Shown one piece after another: positions 27,342 to 35,501 of a stretch of 64,000 nucleotides of DNA; the first letter of the stretch is position 1, and each line of letters starts with the position of its first letter. The notes beneath the pieces were generated by a model. That model was not told where the DNA came from and searched no databases. It saw nothing but the letters and a program-made list of their open reading frames with translations. The DNA comes from Dolichospermum sp. DET69 (GTDB lineage: Bacteria; Cyanobacteriota; Cyanobacteriia; Cyanobacteriales; Nostocaceae), in the NCBI GenBank assembly GCA_017355425.1, contig CP070233.1, positions 1,591,501 through 1,655,500 of the forward strand, written 5' to 3'. A program made the position numbers and the translations under genes.

Positions 27342-28124
27342 TTAGGCTTCTGGTTCAATACCCAGGGATCTTAATTGGGCAATTAAACGATCATTTTTCT
27401 GACGTTCTCGTTCAGCATTCTGACGTTCTAATTCTGCCCTTTGCATTTCTAATTCTGCCCTTTGATATTCTTGTTCTGCCCTTTCTTCACCACTTAATAA
27501 CAAATTACCTGCCAAATCCCACAAACGCAGCCAAGGTAATTCCATATTTTGATACTCACCTTGCCAAATTCCTAACTCAATTCCTAAAGCTAGAATAGGG
27601 TAATGTCCGCGTTCATTTGCTGGTAATAATTGATATTTTCCTTCAATCAAATGATAAATTTCTATACTGGCTTTATTAACTTCATAAATACCATAAAAAG
27701 CCGGACGAATCACCTGTTCATATACCCAAAACTTACCCGTCCAAGGAGTTTTATCACGTTCTTCTGCACCACTACCAGAAACAAATTCTAAAACAATTAA
27801 TGGAGCAATAAATTCTTGCCAAAGCACATAAGAACGGCGAATTTCTCCATTCAAGCTTGGTGGTACGTTGGGAACATAAAACCAATCAGGAGCTTCTGCG
27901 CCACGTTCTGGAGGGTCAGTCATCCGCCAGTATATACCACTATCTTGACCTATGCAATATTGCCCGTCTGGATGGCGTTTTTGCAATACTGGTTTAATAG
28001 ATTCTGTTATTAAGATACTTTGAGGATGTTCTTGAAAATTTTTCACAAATGTACCATCAGACTCTGGAAGTTGAGTATGGTCTGGAAAGGGAGTTAGCGT
28101 GGTGGGGTCAGTGGTAAATATCAT
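27342..28124 (-). CDS. Uma2 family (PD-(D/E)XK-like) protein
   Basis: 260 residues. The Uma2-like core shows GAEAPDWFYVPNV (acidic residue) and LIVLEFVSGSGAEERD with the (E)x(V/S) catalytic strand, followed by YGIYEVNKASIEIY. The C-terminus is a coiled-coil repeat (AEQEYQRAELEMQRAELERQ, NAERERQKNDR). Uma2 proteins are numerous in cyanobacteria, probably nuclease-derived, with unknown role. Its start codon ATGA is also the boundary of a short isrB-type element that has been inserted immediately upstream. The element's own end GCGAGGTCTT supplies a GAGG ribosome site in place of the displaced GCGAGGGTAT. Confidence 0.8.
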   Translation of the reverse strand: MIFTTDPTTLTPFPDHTQLPESDGTFVKNFQEHPQSILITESIKPVLQKRHPDGQYCIGQDSGIYWRMTDPPERGAEAPDWFYVPNVPPSLNGEIRRSYVLWQEFIAPLIVLEFVSGSGAEERDKTPWTGKFWVYEQVIRPAFYGIYEVNKASIEIYHLIEGKYQLLPANERGHYPILALGIELGIWQGEYQNMELPWLRLWDLAGNLLLSGEERAEQEYQRAELEMQRAELERQNAERERQKNDRLIAQLRSLGIEPEA

Positions 28125-28483
28125 AAGACCTCGCGGTATGCGGGAAACTCAGTCCCTTTAGGGCTGACAGGGTTGCGACACGGGCGGTAATAAAGGCTTT
28201 GAATCTTAAATTTTAGTCAGGTTTTTTGATTGGAAACCTGAAAAACCAACTCCCATTTCTGGGGTGATGTTAGCTTCGACTGCGTTATAAGAGCTTGTTA
28301 TACTTGCAACACTGTTTCAGTGACCTTAAAACTGTTTAATTGCAAATGACAGAGCAGGGAACTAGCTTCGCATTCCGGGGTGTCGTGACTCAAATAACGG
28401 CTACCTATTTCTAGGTGGTCTGGTCAGTACAGCTTGTTTGATTTCTCTTGCAAGCTCAGTCCCTTTAGGGCTGGGTTACTGAC
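28125..28483 (-). mobile_element. Short non-autonomous isrB-type element with omega-RNA-like core
   Basis: 359 bp with the same ends as the isrB element. The left end is GTCAGTAACCCAGCCC plus a CAGCCCTAAAGGGACTG hairpin; the right end is a CAGCCCTAAAGGGACTGAG hairpin followed by ACCGCGAGGTCTT, ending directly before ATGA. It contains no protein frame. Bases 28257-28483 match 61714-61925 closely across about 200 bp, including GCAACACTGTTTCAGTGAC, AATTGCAAATGACAGAGCAG and CGCATTCCGGGGTGTCGTGA. That conservation without coding capacity fits an RNA gene. Confidence 0.8.
28257..28483 (-). ncRNA. Candidate stand-alone omega-RNA (copy 1)
   Basis: Conserved core of the short element, read on the reverse strand as in isrB. 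One hairpin (CCTA-TTTC-TAGG at about 28410-28424) is replaced by a different hairpin (AGTC...GACT) at the same place in copy 2. That pattern suggests structure is conserved rather than sequence. The guide would be the host bases preceding the left end (...ATAAGAGCGAGGGTAT), which in the uninterrupted site are followed by ATGA. Function is inferred. Confidence 0.6.
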
Positions 28484-28628
28484 ATACCCTCGCTCTTATG
28501 TTTGGGGTCAAGAAGATTATACACCAATTTTCAATTATTATTTAAACCTCTGATTCTAAATCTAAACTGTAGATTTTTTCCCTGATAAATTATGTTATAC
28601 CTATTGTGCCTACTTATTTAAACTAAGA

Positions 28629-29412
28629 ATGATGCTCTTACCTAATAATGAACGTCAACGTAGGAAATTACTTAACCAATATCAAATTTTAAACACGCCA
28701 CAGGAAACTGTATTTGATGAAATTGCTCAATTAGCCGCAGATATTTTTAATACACCAATTGCTTTAATTACTTTAGTTGATGAAAAAAGAGAATGGTTTA
28801 AGTCAAAAATTGGGGTGAATATATCAGAAGTTCCTCGTAATTTAGCTTTTGGTAGTTCTATTATTTTAGAAAGAGAAATCCTGATCATTCCCGATATTTT
28901 ACAAGATGAAAGATTTGTTAATCATCCTCTTCTTATTTTCCATCCCCATTGCCGATTTTATGCAGGAGTTCCTCTGATTAATGCTCATGGTTTTGCTCTA
29001 GGATGTTTGTGTATTATGGATACAATGCCGCGAACTTTGAATATCACGCAAGCAAAAGCTTTAAAAGGTTTGGGCAAACAAGTAATCAGACTCTTGGATT
29101 TACACCAGCATAAATTTCTAGAAAATAGCCAATGGAATTATCATCTTCTCTTTACTTAGTTGTGATCATATAGCCAAATTAGCTACTTTTAAGATTCAAG
29201 ATCAAGGAATTGGGATTCCTGAAAATGATCAAAACAAGATTTTTAATTCCTTCTATCGGGCTTCTAATGTTGAATTAATTCAAGGTAATGGTCTGGATTT
29301 AGTAATTGTGAAAAGATGCGTTGATGCCCATGGAGTACAAATTAATATGGTAAGTAAAATCAATGTTGGTACTACATTTACAATTACTTTACCATTACAC
29401 AGCAGGATGTAG
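28629..29412 (+). pseudogene. GAF-domain sensor histidine kinase, internally deleted and frameshifted
   Basis: 28629-29159 encodes 176 residues of a GAF domain of the type that follows NERQRRKLLNQYQILNTPQE (DEIAQLAADIFNTPIALITL, VPLINAHGFALGCLCIMD). After the stop, bases 29173-29412 in another frame encode an HATPase end: FKIQDQGIGIPENDQNKIF (G1 box), GNGLDLVIVKR (G2 box) and GTTFTITLPL. The HisKA helix with its phospho-accepting histidine and the N box are missing. The parent was probably a GAF-HisKA-HATPase kinase. The GAF part alone may still be translated. Confidence 0.8.
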
Positions 29413-29671
29413 GGGTAGCGCCCCCGTGCCTACCCCGTATTGAGGGCAACCACAGGGGGTTTGCCCCTACGGATTACACCATTAACCACGGGTTTAAGCC
29501 CCCGTGCCTACCCCGTATTGAGGGCAACCACAGGGGGTTTGCCCCTACGGATTACACCATTAACCACGGGTTTAAGCCCCCGTGCCTACCCCGTATTGAG
29601 GGCAACCACAGGGGGTTTGCCCCTACGGATTTTCAATTATCTTGACGGATTACACCATTAACCACGGGTTT
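29410..29671. repeat. 78-bp tandem repeats that contain the end of the neighbouring gene
   Basis: GTATTGAGGGCAACCACAGG starts at 29437, 29515 and 29593, a 78-bp period. Each unit also holds GGATTACACCATTAACCACG + GGTTTAAG (28 bp). The same 28 bases occur at 29644-29671, where they encode the last residues (LKPVVNGVI) of the DUF3769 gene. So the tandem array has incorporated the gene's 3' end. The GGGCAACCACxGGGGGTTTGCCCCTAC part belongs to the same family as the block at 1.4-1.7 kb. Confidence 0.85.
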
Positions 29672-31948
29672 AAGTTCTCCATTGGAAAATGGATCTGTAC
29701 CACCTGTCCAGTTAAAATCACTAATACGAATACTAAAGCCGCCTAATTGTAGCACAGGATTATAACGCAAGGTAATACCATAGGTACGACGGCTGTATTC
29801 CATAATATAATCCGTACTTGTGCTTTTACCTGTATCTAAATTTACGGACGTTTGCAAACCTAACCGCAATGGGCCATAAAGTTGCTGAGAAAGACCTGCA
29901 TTCAGAACTTTGTTATCAACTGAACGATCAAAGAGAAAGGGTGATAAACCGCTATTAGTTCCTTGAGAATAGGTGAGATTAAAGGCGGTATAATCTAAGT
30001 AAGGGCGAGAAAAATTGCCAATCTGTCCGATTAAGCCGATAGTACCAGCCAACGTGCTTTGGTTGTCGCTGCTACTATAATAGCTAGTAGTTCCCGTGAT
30101 ACCTGCGATCGCTTGCAAATATGGTACAACAGGATTAGAGGTATATTTTAATCCTTCAGTGGCTGTAGCTGGCAATGGTTTTCCTTGCCACAAATTAATA
30201 CCACTACTCAAGGCCACACTCCCTTGTAAACGACTCAGAGAAATGCGATCATTTTTTCGTCCTGGTGAGAGTAAATCCTGACGGTCTGTGTTTGCATCTA
30301 TATATTGAGCGCCGCCTTGATAACTAAGATTAATACCGCTCTTACCTAAAGGAATAATTGGAGAAGTGATGATGCCACCGATACTACTCTGTACTGTTTG
30401 ATACCCAAGGCTACCATTATACAAGCGATCGCGGTAACTAGATTCTAAACTCAATGTATAAGGATTTACATTACCCAATATTTGGCGTAACCGCAAACTT
30501 CCGCGCAAACTATCTTCCACCTGATTAAAATCAAAGCTAGTTAACTCTCCCGCACCTTCCAAAACAGTTTTCGCACCCAAAACAGCATTTAGCTTAGTCT
30601 TCGCACCAAATAAACTAGCTACATTTCCGCCATTCTTCAACGCCCTTTGCACATAAAACTGGGGTGTAATCGTCCAGCGTTTCTGATTAGTATTAATCGG
30701 TTCAAAACTGCGTTCTACATAAACACCACCCAGTTTACCATTATCAAAACCAGGAGAGACAATAGTAGGATTTACTTGGCGTGGCCGACGATCTATTGTC
30801 CGACTATTAACAGGAATTCGGACAACAACTTTTTGATCGAAAACCAGTTTTTGCTGCTGGGTAGTAATCCGGTCTATCAACGGTGCTTCTCGTGTCACAG
30901 TCACTTTATCCGCCCTGACTTCTAATTCAGGAGGTGAAAAAGGATCATTCGTAATTCTCACATCTTGCGCTTGAAAACCGCGCGGATAAAATTCAATCCG
31001 TTGGGCTTCAAAACGTAACCGTTTAAGCATTCCTCCAGATTTAGGTGTAGCCACATTTCGCGCATCTGATTGACCACTAACACTAAATTGGATTCCCCCT
31101 GGACTGTTCACACCTGTCACAGGTTGATTAGCGCGAATTCGATTACTTAAAGGCTGGCTAGGTACACCCCCCGCTGTAATATCTGTAGGGAGCGGTGGCG
31201 AAAAAGCAAAATCTGTTCCGGCACTGGGGATATAAAGTTCACCTTTACCGTTTTCTAAATCCCCATTATCTTGAATAAAATTATAGGTAAAACGTTGTCC
31301 TTGGAGTACCTGATTACCTCTAGTTAAAGCCACATTACCTGCCCCCACCGCAATCAAATTATCCAAATTGATTTGCAGGGTATCGGCATCAATCACCGCT
31401 CCATCAAATCTAACTACGACATTACCATCAGCAGTGACAATTCGCCTTTGCTCATCATACTCCTGGCGATCGGCAATTACCTCCACAACTCTGCCTTTTC
31501 CCACGGGAATTTTCTCTGCTTCTGGAAGTTGGGGTGATGGCGGAAATTCTATAGTAGTAGGTGTTGAATCTTGATTTTCGGGATTCCGCAGTTTGAATTC
31601 AATAATATTTTGTACTGGTGCTACATCAGGTTTTTTTTCCCCAATAGACAGATGAAATTTCCCCCCTGATTCCTGTAAATGCACATTACTAGGCTGCGCT
31701 GGGGGAGTTGATGTTTCTGCTAAAAATGGCGATTGATCAGGAAATAATTGATTTTTATGACTAACTTCATCATTGATTGGGCTGATACTTGATTGATATT
31801 TATTATCTTGATTCTTACCGACAATTATCAATTTTCGTCCATCAGTTTTAACCTTGACAGCAGCAGCAGCAGCGAGATTGAGATGATCAACAGGTTTTAA
31901 ATCTTTAAGACTTGGAGGTAGCTGAGGCGGTAATACTGGATGAAACAT
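29633..31948 (-). CDS. DUF3769 protein, LptD/OstA-like outer-membrane beta-barrel
   Basis: About 771 residues from ATG 31948 (MFHPVLPPQLPP); the frame reaches a TTG at 31972. After a low-complexity N-terminal third, an OstA/LptA-like beta-jellyroll appears (GRVVEVIADRQEYDEQRRIV, TADGNVVVRFDGAVIDADTL). It is followed by a long region of alternating hydrophobic strands, aromatic-rich (YVQRALKNGGN, SYRDRLYNGSLGYQ, FSIRISDFNWTGG), typical of a barrel. DUF3769 proteins are the cyanobacterial counterpart of LptD, proposed to insert lipopolysaccharide in the outer membrane. No classic signal peptide is evident at the chosen start. Confidence 0.82.
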   Translation of the reverse strand: MFHPVLPPQLPPSLKDLKPVDHLNLAAAAAVKVKTDGRKLIIVGKNQDNKYQSSISPINDEVSHKNQLFPDQSPFLAETSTPPAQPSNVHLQESGGKFHLSIGEKKPDVAPVQNIIEFKLRNPENQDSTPTTIEFPPSPQLPEAEKIPVGKGRVVEVIADRQEYDEQRRIVTADGNVVVRFDGAVIDADTLQINLDNLIAVGAGNVALTRGNQVLQGQRFTYNFIQDNGDLENGKGELYIPSAGTDFAFSPPLPTDITAGGVPSQPLSNRIRANQPVTGVNSPGGIQFSVSGQSDARNVATPKSGGMLKRLRFEAQRIEFYPRGFQAQDVRITNDPFSPPELEVRADKVTVTREAPLIDRITTQQQKLVFDQKVVVRIPVNSRTIDRRPRQVNPTIVSPGFDNGKLGGVYVERSFEPINTNQKRWTITPQFYVQRALKNGGNVASLFGAKTKLNAVLGAKTVLEGAGELTSFDFNQVEDSLRGSLRLRQILGNVNPYTLSLESSYRDRLYNGSLGYQTVQSSIGGIITSPIIPLGKSGINLSYQGGAQYIDANTDRQDLLSPGRKNDRISLSRLQGSVALSSGINLWQGKPLPATATEGLKYTSNPVVPYLQAIAGITGTTSYYSSSDNQSTLAGTIGLIGQIGNFSRPYLDYTAFNLTYSQGTNSGLSPFLFDRSVDNKVLNAGLSQQLYGPLRLGLQTSVNLDTGKSTSTDYIMEYSRRTYGITLRYNPVLQLGGFSIRISDFNWTGGTDPFSNGELKPVVNGVIRQDN

Positions 31949-32045
31949 ATTTTCAAGCTGACCAAAAAGCAAAAAATAGCCGGAAGGTTAAATCATATAT
32001 TAGCCTGTTTCTACCTTCCAGCCACTAAGAGTGATTTGTAGAAAT

Positions 32046-32162
32046 TTATTCTAAATCCCGACGACCAGGGTTACGGGCTGGGTCATTGGACAACAACCCG
32101 AAGATGAAAATGCTGACAAACAAGCCTACAACAATATAAACAGCGATTTTTAAACTCAACAT
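32046..32162 (-). CDS. psbI: Photosystem II reaction centre protein I
   Basis: A 38-residue protein, [20 protein letters not shown] followed by [18 protein letters not shown]. One membrane helix and the conserved C-terminus ([13 protein letters not shown]) match PsbI, a subunit beside D1 and CP43 in photosystem II that aids assembly and stability. The length equals the family standard. It lies alone, 97 bases upstream of the DUF3769 gene on the same strand. Confidence 0.95.
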   Translation of the reverse strand: MLSLKIAVYIVVGLFVSIFIFGLLSNDPARNPGRRDLE

Positions 32163-32308
32163 AGAACTAACTCCCAAAAATTTGTCAAATAGTCAATACA
32201 GGATGTACTTTCTGCGATGCAGAACAGATATCTAGTTTATTTTACCTGGATCTTGTCCGTTTGGCGAGAGAACATGGTGTTGTCCATAATATCGTGGGCA
32301 TTGCTTAC

Positions 32309-32680
32309 AAGATTACTCGGTAAGCGTAAAGCTCAGTCACAAAGCGTGCTGAGATATAAGCGACACGGGAGAAAATATTTAGCCTAACTCGTTGAATAGT
32401 AACAGTAGGTGTGATATAGTTTTAAAAATTCCAGAATTTAAGTATAACTAAACAACGTAAAAACTTAACTAATTTGGTTGAGTGCGTAGTCATACCTAAC
32501 AGTATTGCAGTTTAGGAAAGCTAAATTTGGTGAAAAATGAAATACAAAAATCGAGTACGGTAGGGCATACCGGAATTAACGCTTTAGGAGAATCGACCTC
32601 TGTTTTTGTTGGAGTAATCCAGCAATTGTAAGTTGGCTCATTGATTAAAGAATCTCAGTGTCTTTAGACCTGAGAGTGTC
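32309..32680 (-). mobile_element. Degraded short isrB-type element
   Basis: The right end, with hairpin CTCAGCACGCTTTGTGACTG and terminal ACCGAGTAATCTT, is nearly that of the full isrB element (CTCAGCACGCTTTGTGACTG, ACCGGAAGGTCTT). The left end near 32655-32680 (CTCAGGTCTAAAGACACTGAG) gives the matching hairpin. The interior carries no gene and only weak resemblance to the other cores. The flank is GTAA instead of ATGA. Probably an older, inactive copy; the left boundary is uncertain by several bases. Confidence 0.65.
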
Positions 32681-32767
32681 AACCTACGGATATTTCACAT
32701 AGAGGACTCCACAAAAAAGATGAATTGCTTGCAGCAGCACTAGTTCCCTCCGGGACGCTCTCGCGTT

Positions 32768-32880
32768 CGCTATCCAATCTTGTGGGATGGGCATCCTGCC
32801 CGTCCTGATATTATTAGCAGGGCCAGATGCCTACACCACAAGAAATTTTGGGATATTTTTTTATTTGGAAGTCTCATAAG
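32768..32880. repeat. Dispersed repeat, inverted copy of 25.6 kb unit
   Basis: TTGTGGGATGGGCATCCTGC, CCGTCCTGATATTATTAGCAG and CACAAGAAATTTTGGGATAT are the reverse complement, with few changes, of 25549-25630. The two copies are 7 kb apart and inverted, so recombination could flip the segment between them. Confidence 0.8.
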
Positions 32881-32997
32881 CTAATCAGCATTTAAGTTGC
32901 ATAAGCTGGGCGATCATGTTGCCCACCCCACAAGAGTTATGTTTAATTCGATTATGCAAATTAGATGTTTTTTAGCTTATCAAATATTAGTGCTAGA

Positions 32998-33687
32998 TCA
33001 TTGGTAACAAGTTACGTTTGCAACTCGGCATTTGATCACTTTTGCCGGGACACCTACCGCAATAGAGTAGGGGGGAATATTTTTACTGACCACTGCACCT
33101 GCACCAATAATGCTACCTTCACCAATGGTAACTCCATCTAATACAGTAACTCCATGCCCTAACCAGCAATTATTTTCAATAATAATTCCCTCACGGGTAA
33201 TACCTTGCTCTCTTATAGGTAATAACAAATCTGGAAACAGATGATTGTTAGCATAGATTCCAGAATGAGATGCTATCATGCAGTTTTCACCAATGCGAAT
33301 ATCTCCAGGACCAGCAATACACACACCAGGAGCTATGTAAGTATTTTCACCAATATATATAGAAGTATTTTCCATACATCCGATATCTACATTTCGCTCA
33401 ATTGTGACTTGATTACTAATATACATTCTATTGTTTTGATGTCCTTTGGCATCTAAGCGGACACCTTTAAAGATATTAACTCCGTTGCCAATTTCGATAA
33501 ATGAACTTCCAGTTATATCCACTCCATGTTGAATGAAAACTTCATTACCCATGCGGCTAAAAATATTTTTGTATCCCAATCTTCTTAGCTGTGGTCCCAT
33601 AGAAATTGTTGGTAAATCTCCTAATAGAGTAGTTATTAATAGTTCTTGGAATCTTTGGATCTTTGCAGAATATTGTTGGTTAGTCAT
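32998..33687 (-). CDS. Left-handed beta-helix acyltransferase (hexapeptide repeat)
   Basis: 229 residues. From about residue 60 the sequence is hexapeptide repeats (IEIGNGVNIFKGVRLDA, IYIGENTYIAPGVCIAG, IRIGENCMIASHSGIYANNH). A typical acetyltransferase end follows: IIENNCWLGHGVTVLDGVTI, IIGAGAVVSKNIPPYSIAVG, PAKVIK. Such enzymes form trimers and transfer acetyl or acyl groups to sugars. It resembles WbbJ/maltose-O-acetyltransferase-like enzymes of polysaccharide synthesis; the acceptor is unknown. No glycan gene lies next to it. Confidence 0.85.
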   Translation of the reverse strand: MTNQQYSAKIQRFQELLITTLLGDLPTISMGPQLRRLGYKNIFSRMGNEVFIQHGVDITGSSFIEIGNGVNIFKGVRLDAKGHQNNRMYISNQVTIERNVDIGCMENTSIYIGENTYIAPGVCIAGPGDIRIGENCMIASHSGIYANNHLFPDLLLPIREQGITREGIIIENNCWLGHGVTVLDGVTIGEGSIIGAGAVVSKNIPPYSIAVGVPAKVIKCRVANVTCYQ

Positions 33688-35501
33688 GGTACATCTCTCG
33701 TAAATAAATTATTTTTGGTCAAGCTGGAGATAAGGAAGATCAACAATGATTTTCCTCGATACTAGAAGTGAGTAAATTTATCCCTAAAAATCCAAAAATA
33801 TCTACAAAATTCCCGATTATGGCAAATATCTAAATATGCCTACAGTTGTAAATTGTTTACTCAATTCCTGAAAAACATAGTTGTTAACAGTTTTAAAATG
33901 ATGCCCAGCTAAATTATTTCACCTAATACCATTCCTGGATGAAGATACGCTTTATTCTTAAATACAGCACTTCCCGGTGTTATGAGGTATAAGAACCCCA
34001 CCCCCAACCCCCTCGCCGCAAGCGATGAGAGGGCTAAGATGTACCTCATAAAAACAAAAACCGCTGTAAGAGGGGAACTAGAGTCAAAGTCCCCTTTTCT
34101 AAGGGGGATTTAGGGGGATCTCAAGATTTTGGATACATCACCAAGGGCTTTATGGCTAACGCCACGCAAGCTATCAAACATCCTCTAATATCAGTGCATA
34201 GCAGTAGTTAATCTTTAACGAGGAGATTGATTTGGTAAACATATCAACTTTTACTGGATCGGGAAAGTTGAGACAGTTGGTAATGTAACTAGGAATAAAG
34301 AAATGTTCATGCAGATAAATTACCAGCAGATTTTCGCCATATTTTGATCACAAATGGCGTTAAATAGTTGTGTTTCAACAACAATAAATCTCCGTAGGTA
34401 TTTGTAGTGCTAGAATCACCTTTCTCGCGTTACAATTTAATCGTTATTCAATTGGGATAATTATTTTTAAACAAAAGCTACTAAGGTGGAGTATCTCCCA
34501 CGTCTGCCATAATGTTAAAGTTCACCATTGGTGCAAACAAAAAAGCACTACCGCGACTACTATGGCGGCTTTCTTGTAAATAACTTGTAGAGTATATTGC
34601 TCTAATCATGTTGCACACAAATGATTTATAGGCTCACTAAATTACATTTTCAATTACAGAATTGTTGGTTAAGAACAATTGCTATTAAGCATAACATATT
34701 TTTGATGGAGTGAACAAGTTTTATCAAAAAAAATTGGCGTAAACAAATACATAATTGGGTGATTTTATGTAACCTCAATTACTTGTTATCGGTATAAATC
34801 TTTTATTGACTTTTGACTCTAAAATCATTAGACATCTCCAGAAATTAAATATGCATATCCTAGAACCCTTGTAGAGACATTCCATGGGTAGGGATTCTCG
34901 GCTCTATATTCTTTTGTGGAGATGTCCATTTATCAATCTCCCAATTTAATTTTTCCCTGCCGTTTTCCTGAAGTGTCGGGTATGGAAAACAGAGAATGAT
35001 AGTTTTGGGCGACTAGAAGTCGCTACTACACAAGCAAAGTCCACCTGGGTGGACTAATGAAAAATCAAGGTTTTCTAACCCACGAAGGTGGGTTTTGTCT
35101 GTATAGCTGCGACTTCTAGTCGCCAGGCGAAGTAATAAATTAGATTTTTGGCTAAATTCAATCACTTGTGTATACACCGTAGGCTCATTATTGAATATAA
35201 TTTTAAGCTAGTTCTTCCTTATCAATTTTATCATAACAAATCTAAAATCAATTGTCAACCCCCCGCATACCTATTTTCGCCGGGACAAATCAAAAAGTTA
35301 TCAATTCTTCATAAAGTCATGAAAACTTCATAAATAGAGAATAAAGAGTTGGCAAGATTAGGTAAAACAGTCAACAATAACTGTAGTTAGGGCAGTTACC
35401 GGGTAGCAGAATAATTTATTCTTTATTAAATTTCCATCTTCCTTTTCCCCGTTCCCTGCTATGACTAAATTTAAAGTTTTGGTAAATTATTTTAGTATAC
35501 T
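33688..35501. other. 1.8 kb gene-free stretch
   Basis: No convincing protein gene on either strand; frames longer than 60 codons lack ribosome sites and family resemblance. Recognisable are a GAACCCCACCCCCAACCCCC tract (33990-34010), an AAGGGGGATTTAGGGGGATC repeat (34100-34120), an AGACATCTCC/GGAGATGTCC pair (34832-34927) and the dispersed GACTAGAAGTCGC unit (34980-35125). The glgP promoter is presumably in the last 150 bases. A regulatory RNA could hide here. Confidence 0.6.
35010..35126. repeat. Dispersed nested palindrome (GACTAGAAGTCGC...)
   Basis: GGCGACTAGAAGTCGCTACT (35009-35028) is mirrored by GCGACTTCTAGTCGCC (35109-35124). Inside are GTCCACCTGGGTGGACT and AACCCACGAAGGTGGGTT hairpins. 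Three nested stems in about 115 bp make a cloverleaf-like, MITE-like repeat seen widely in Nostocales. Confidence 0.8.

Larger units (their letters stand above)
32163..32997. other. Gene-free stretch between psbI and acyltransferase gene
   Basis: 835 bases with no credible coding frame. It holds the short isrB-type element, then the inverted dispersed repeat, plus two short GTGGGG/CCCACCCCACAAG repeat fragments near 32920. The psbI promoter must lie in 32163-32300, but no clear -10/-35 pair was assigned. Confidence 0.7.

Noticed and set aside
29440-29661. 73-residue frame in the 78-bp repeats
   Set aside because: Its three-fold internal repeat follows directly from the DNA repeat; no start signal and no family.
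33688-35501. Hidden gene in the 1.8 kb gap
   Set aside because: All frames examined are short, lack ribosome sites and show no family motifs; only repeats could be supported.
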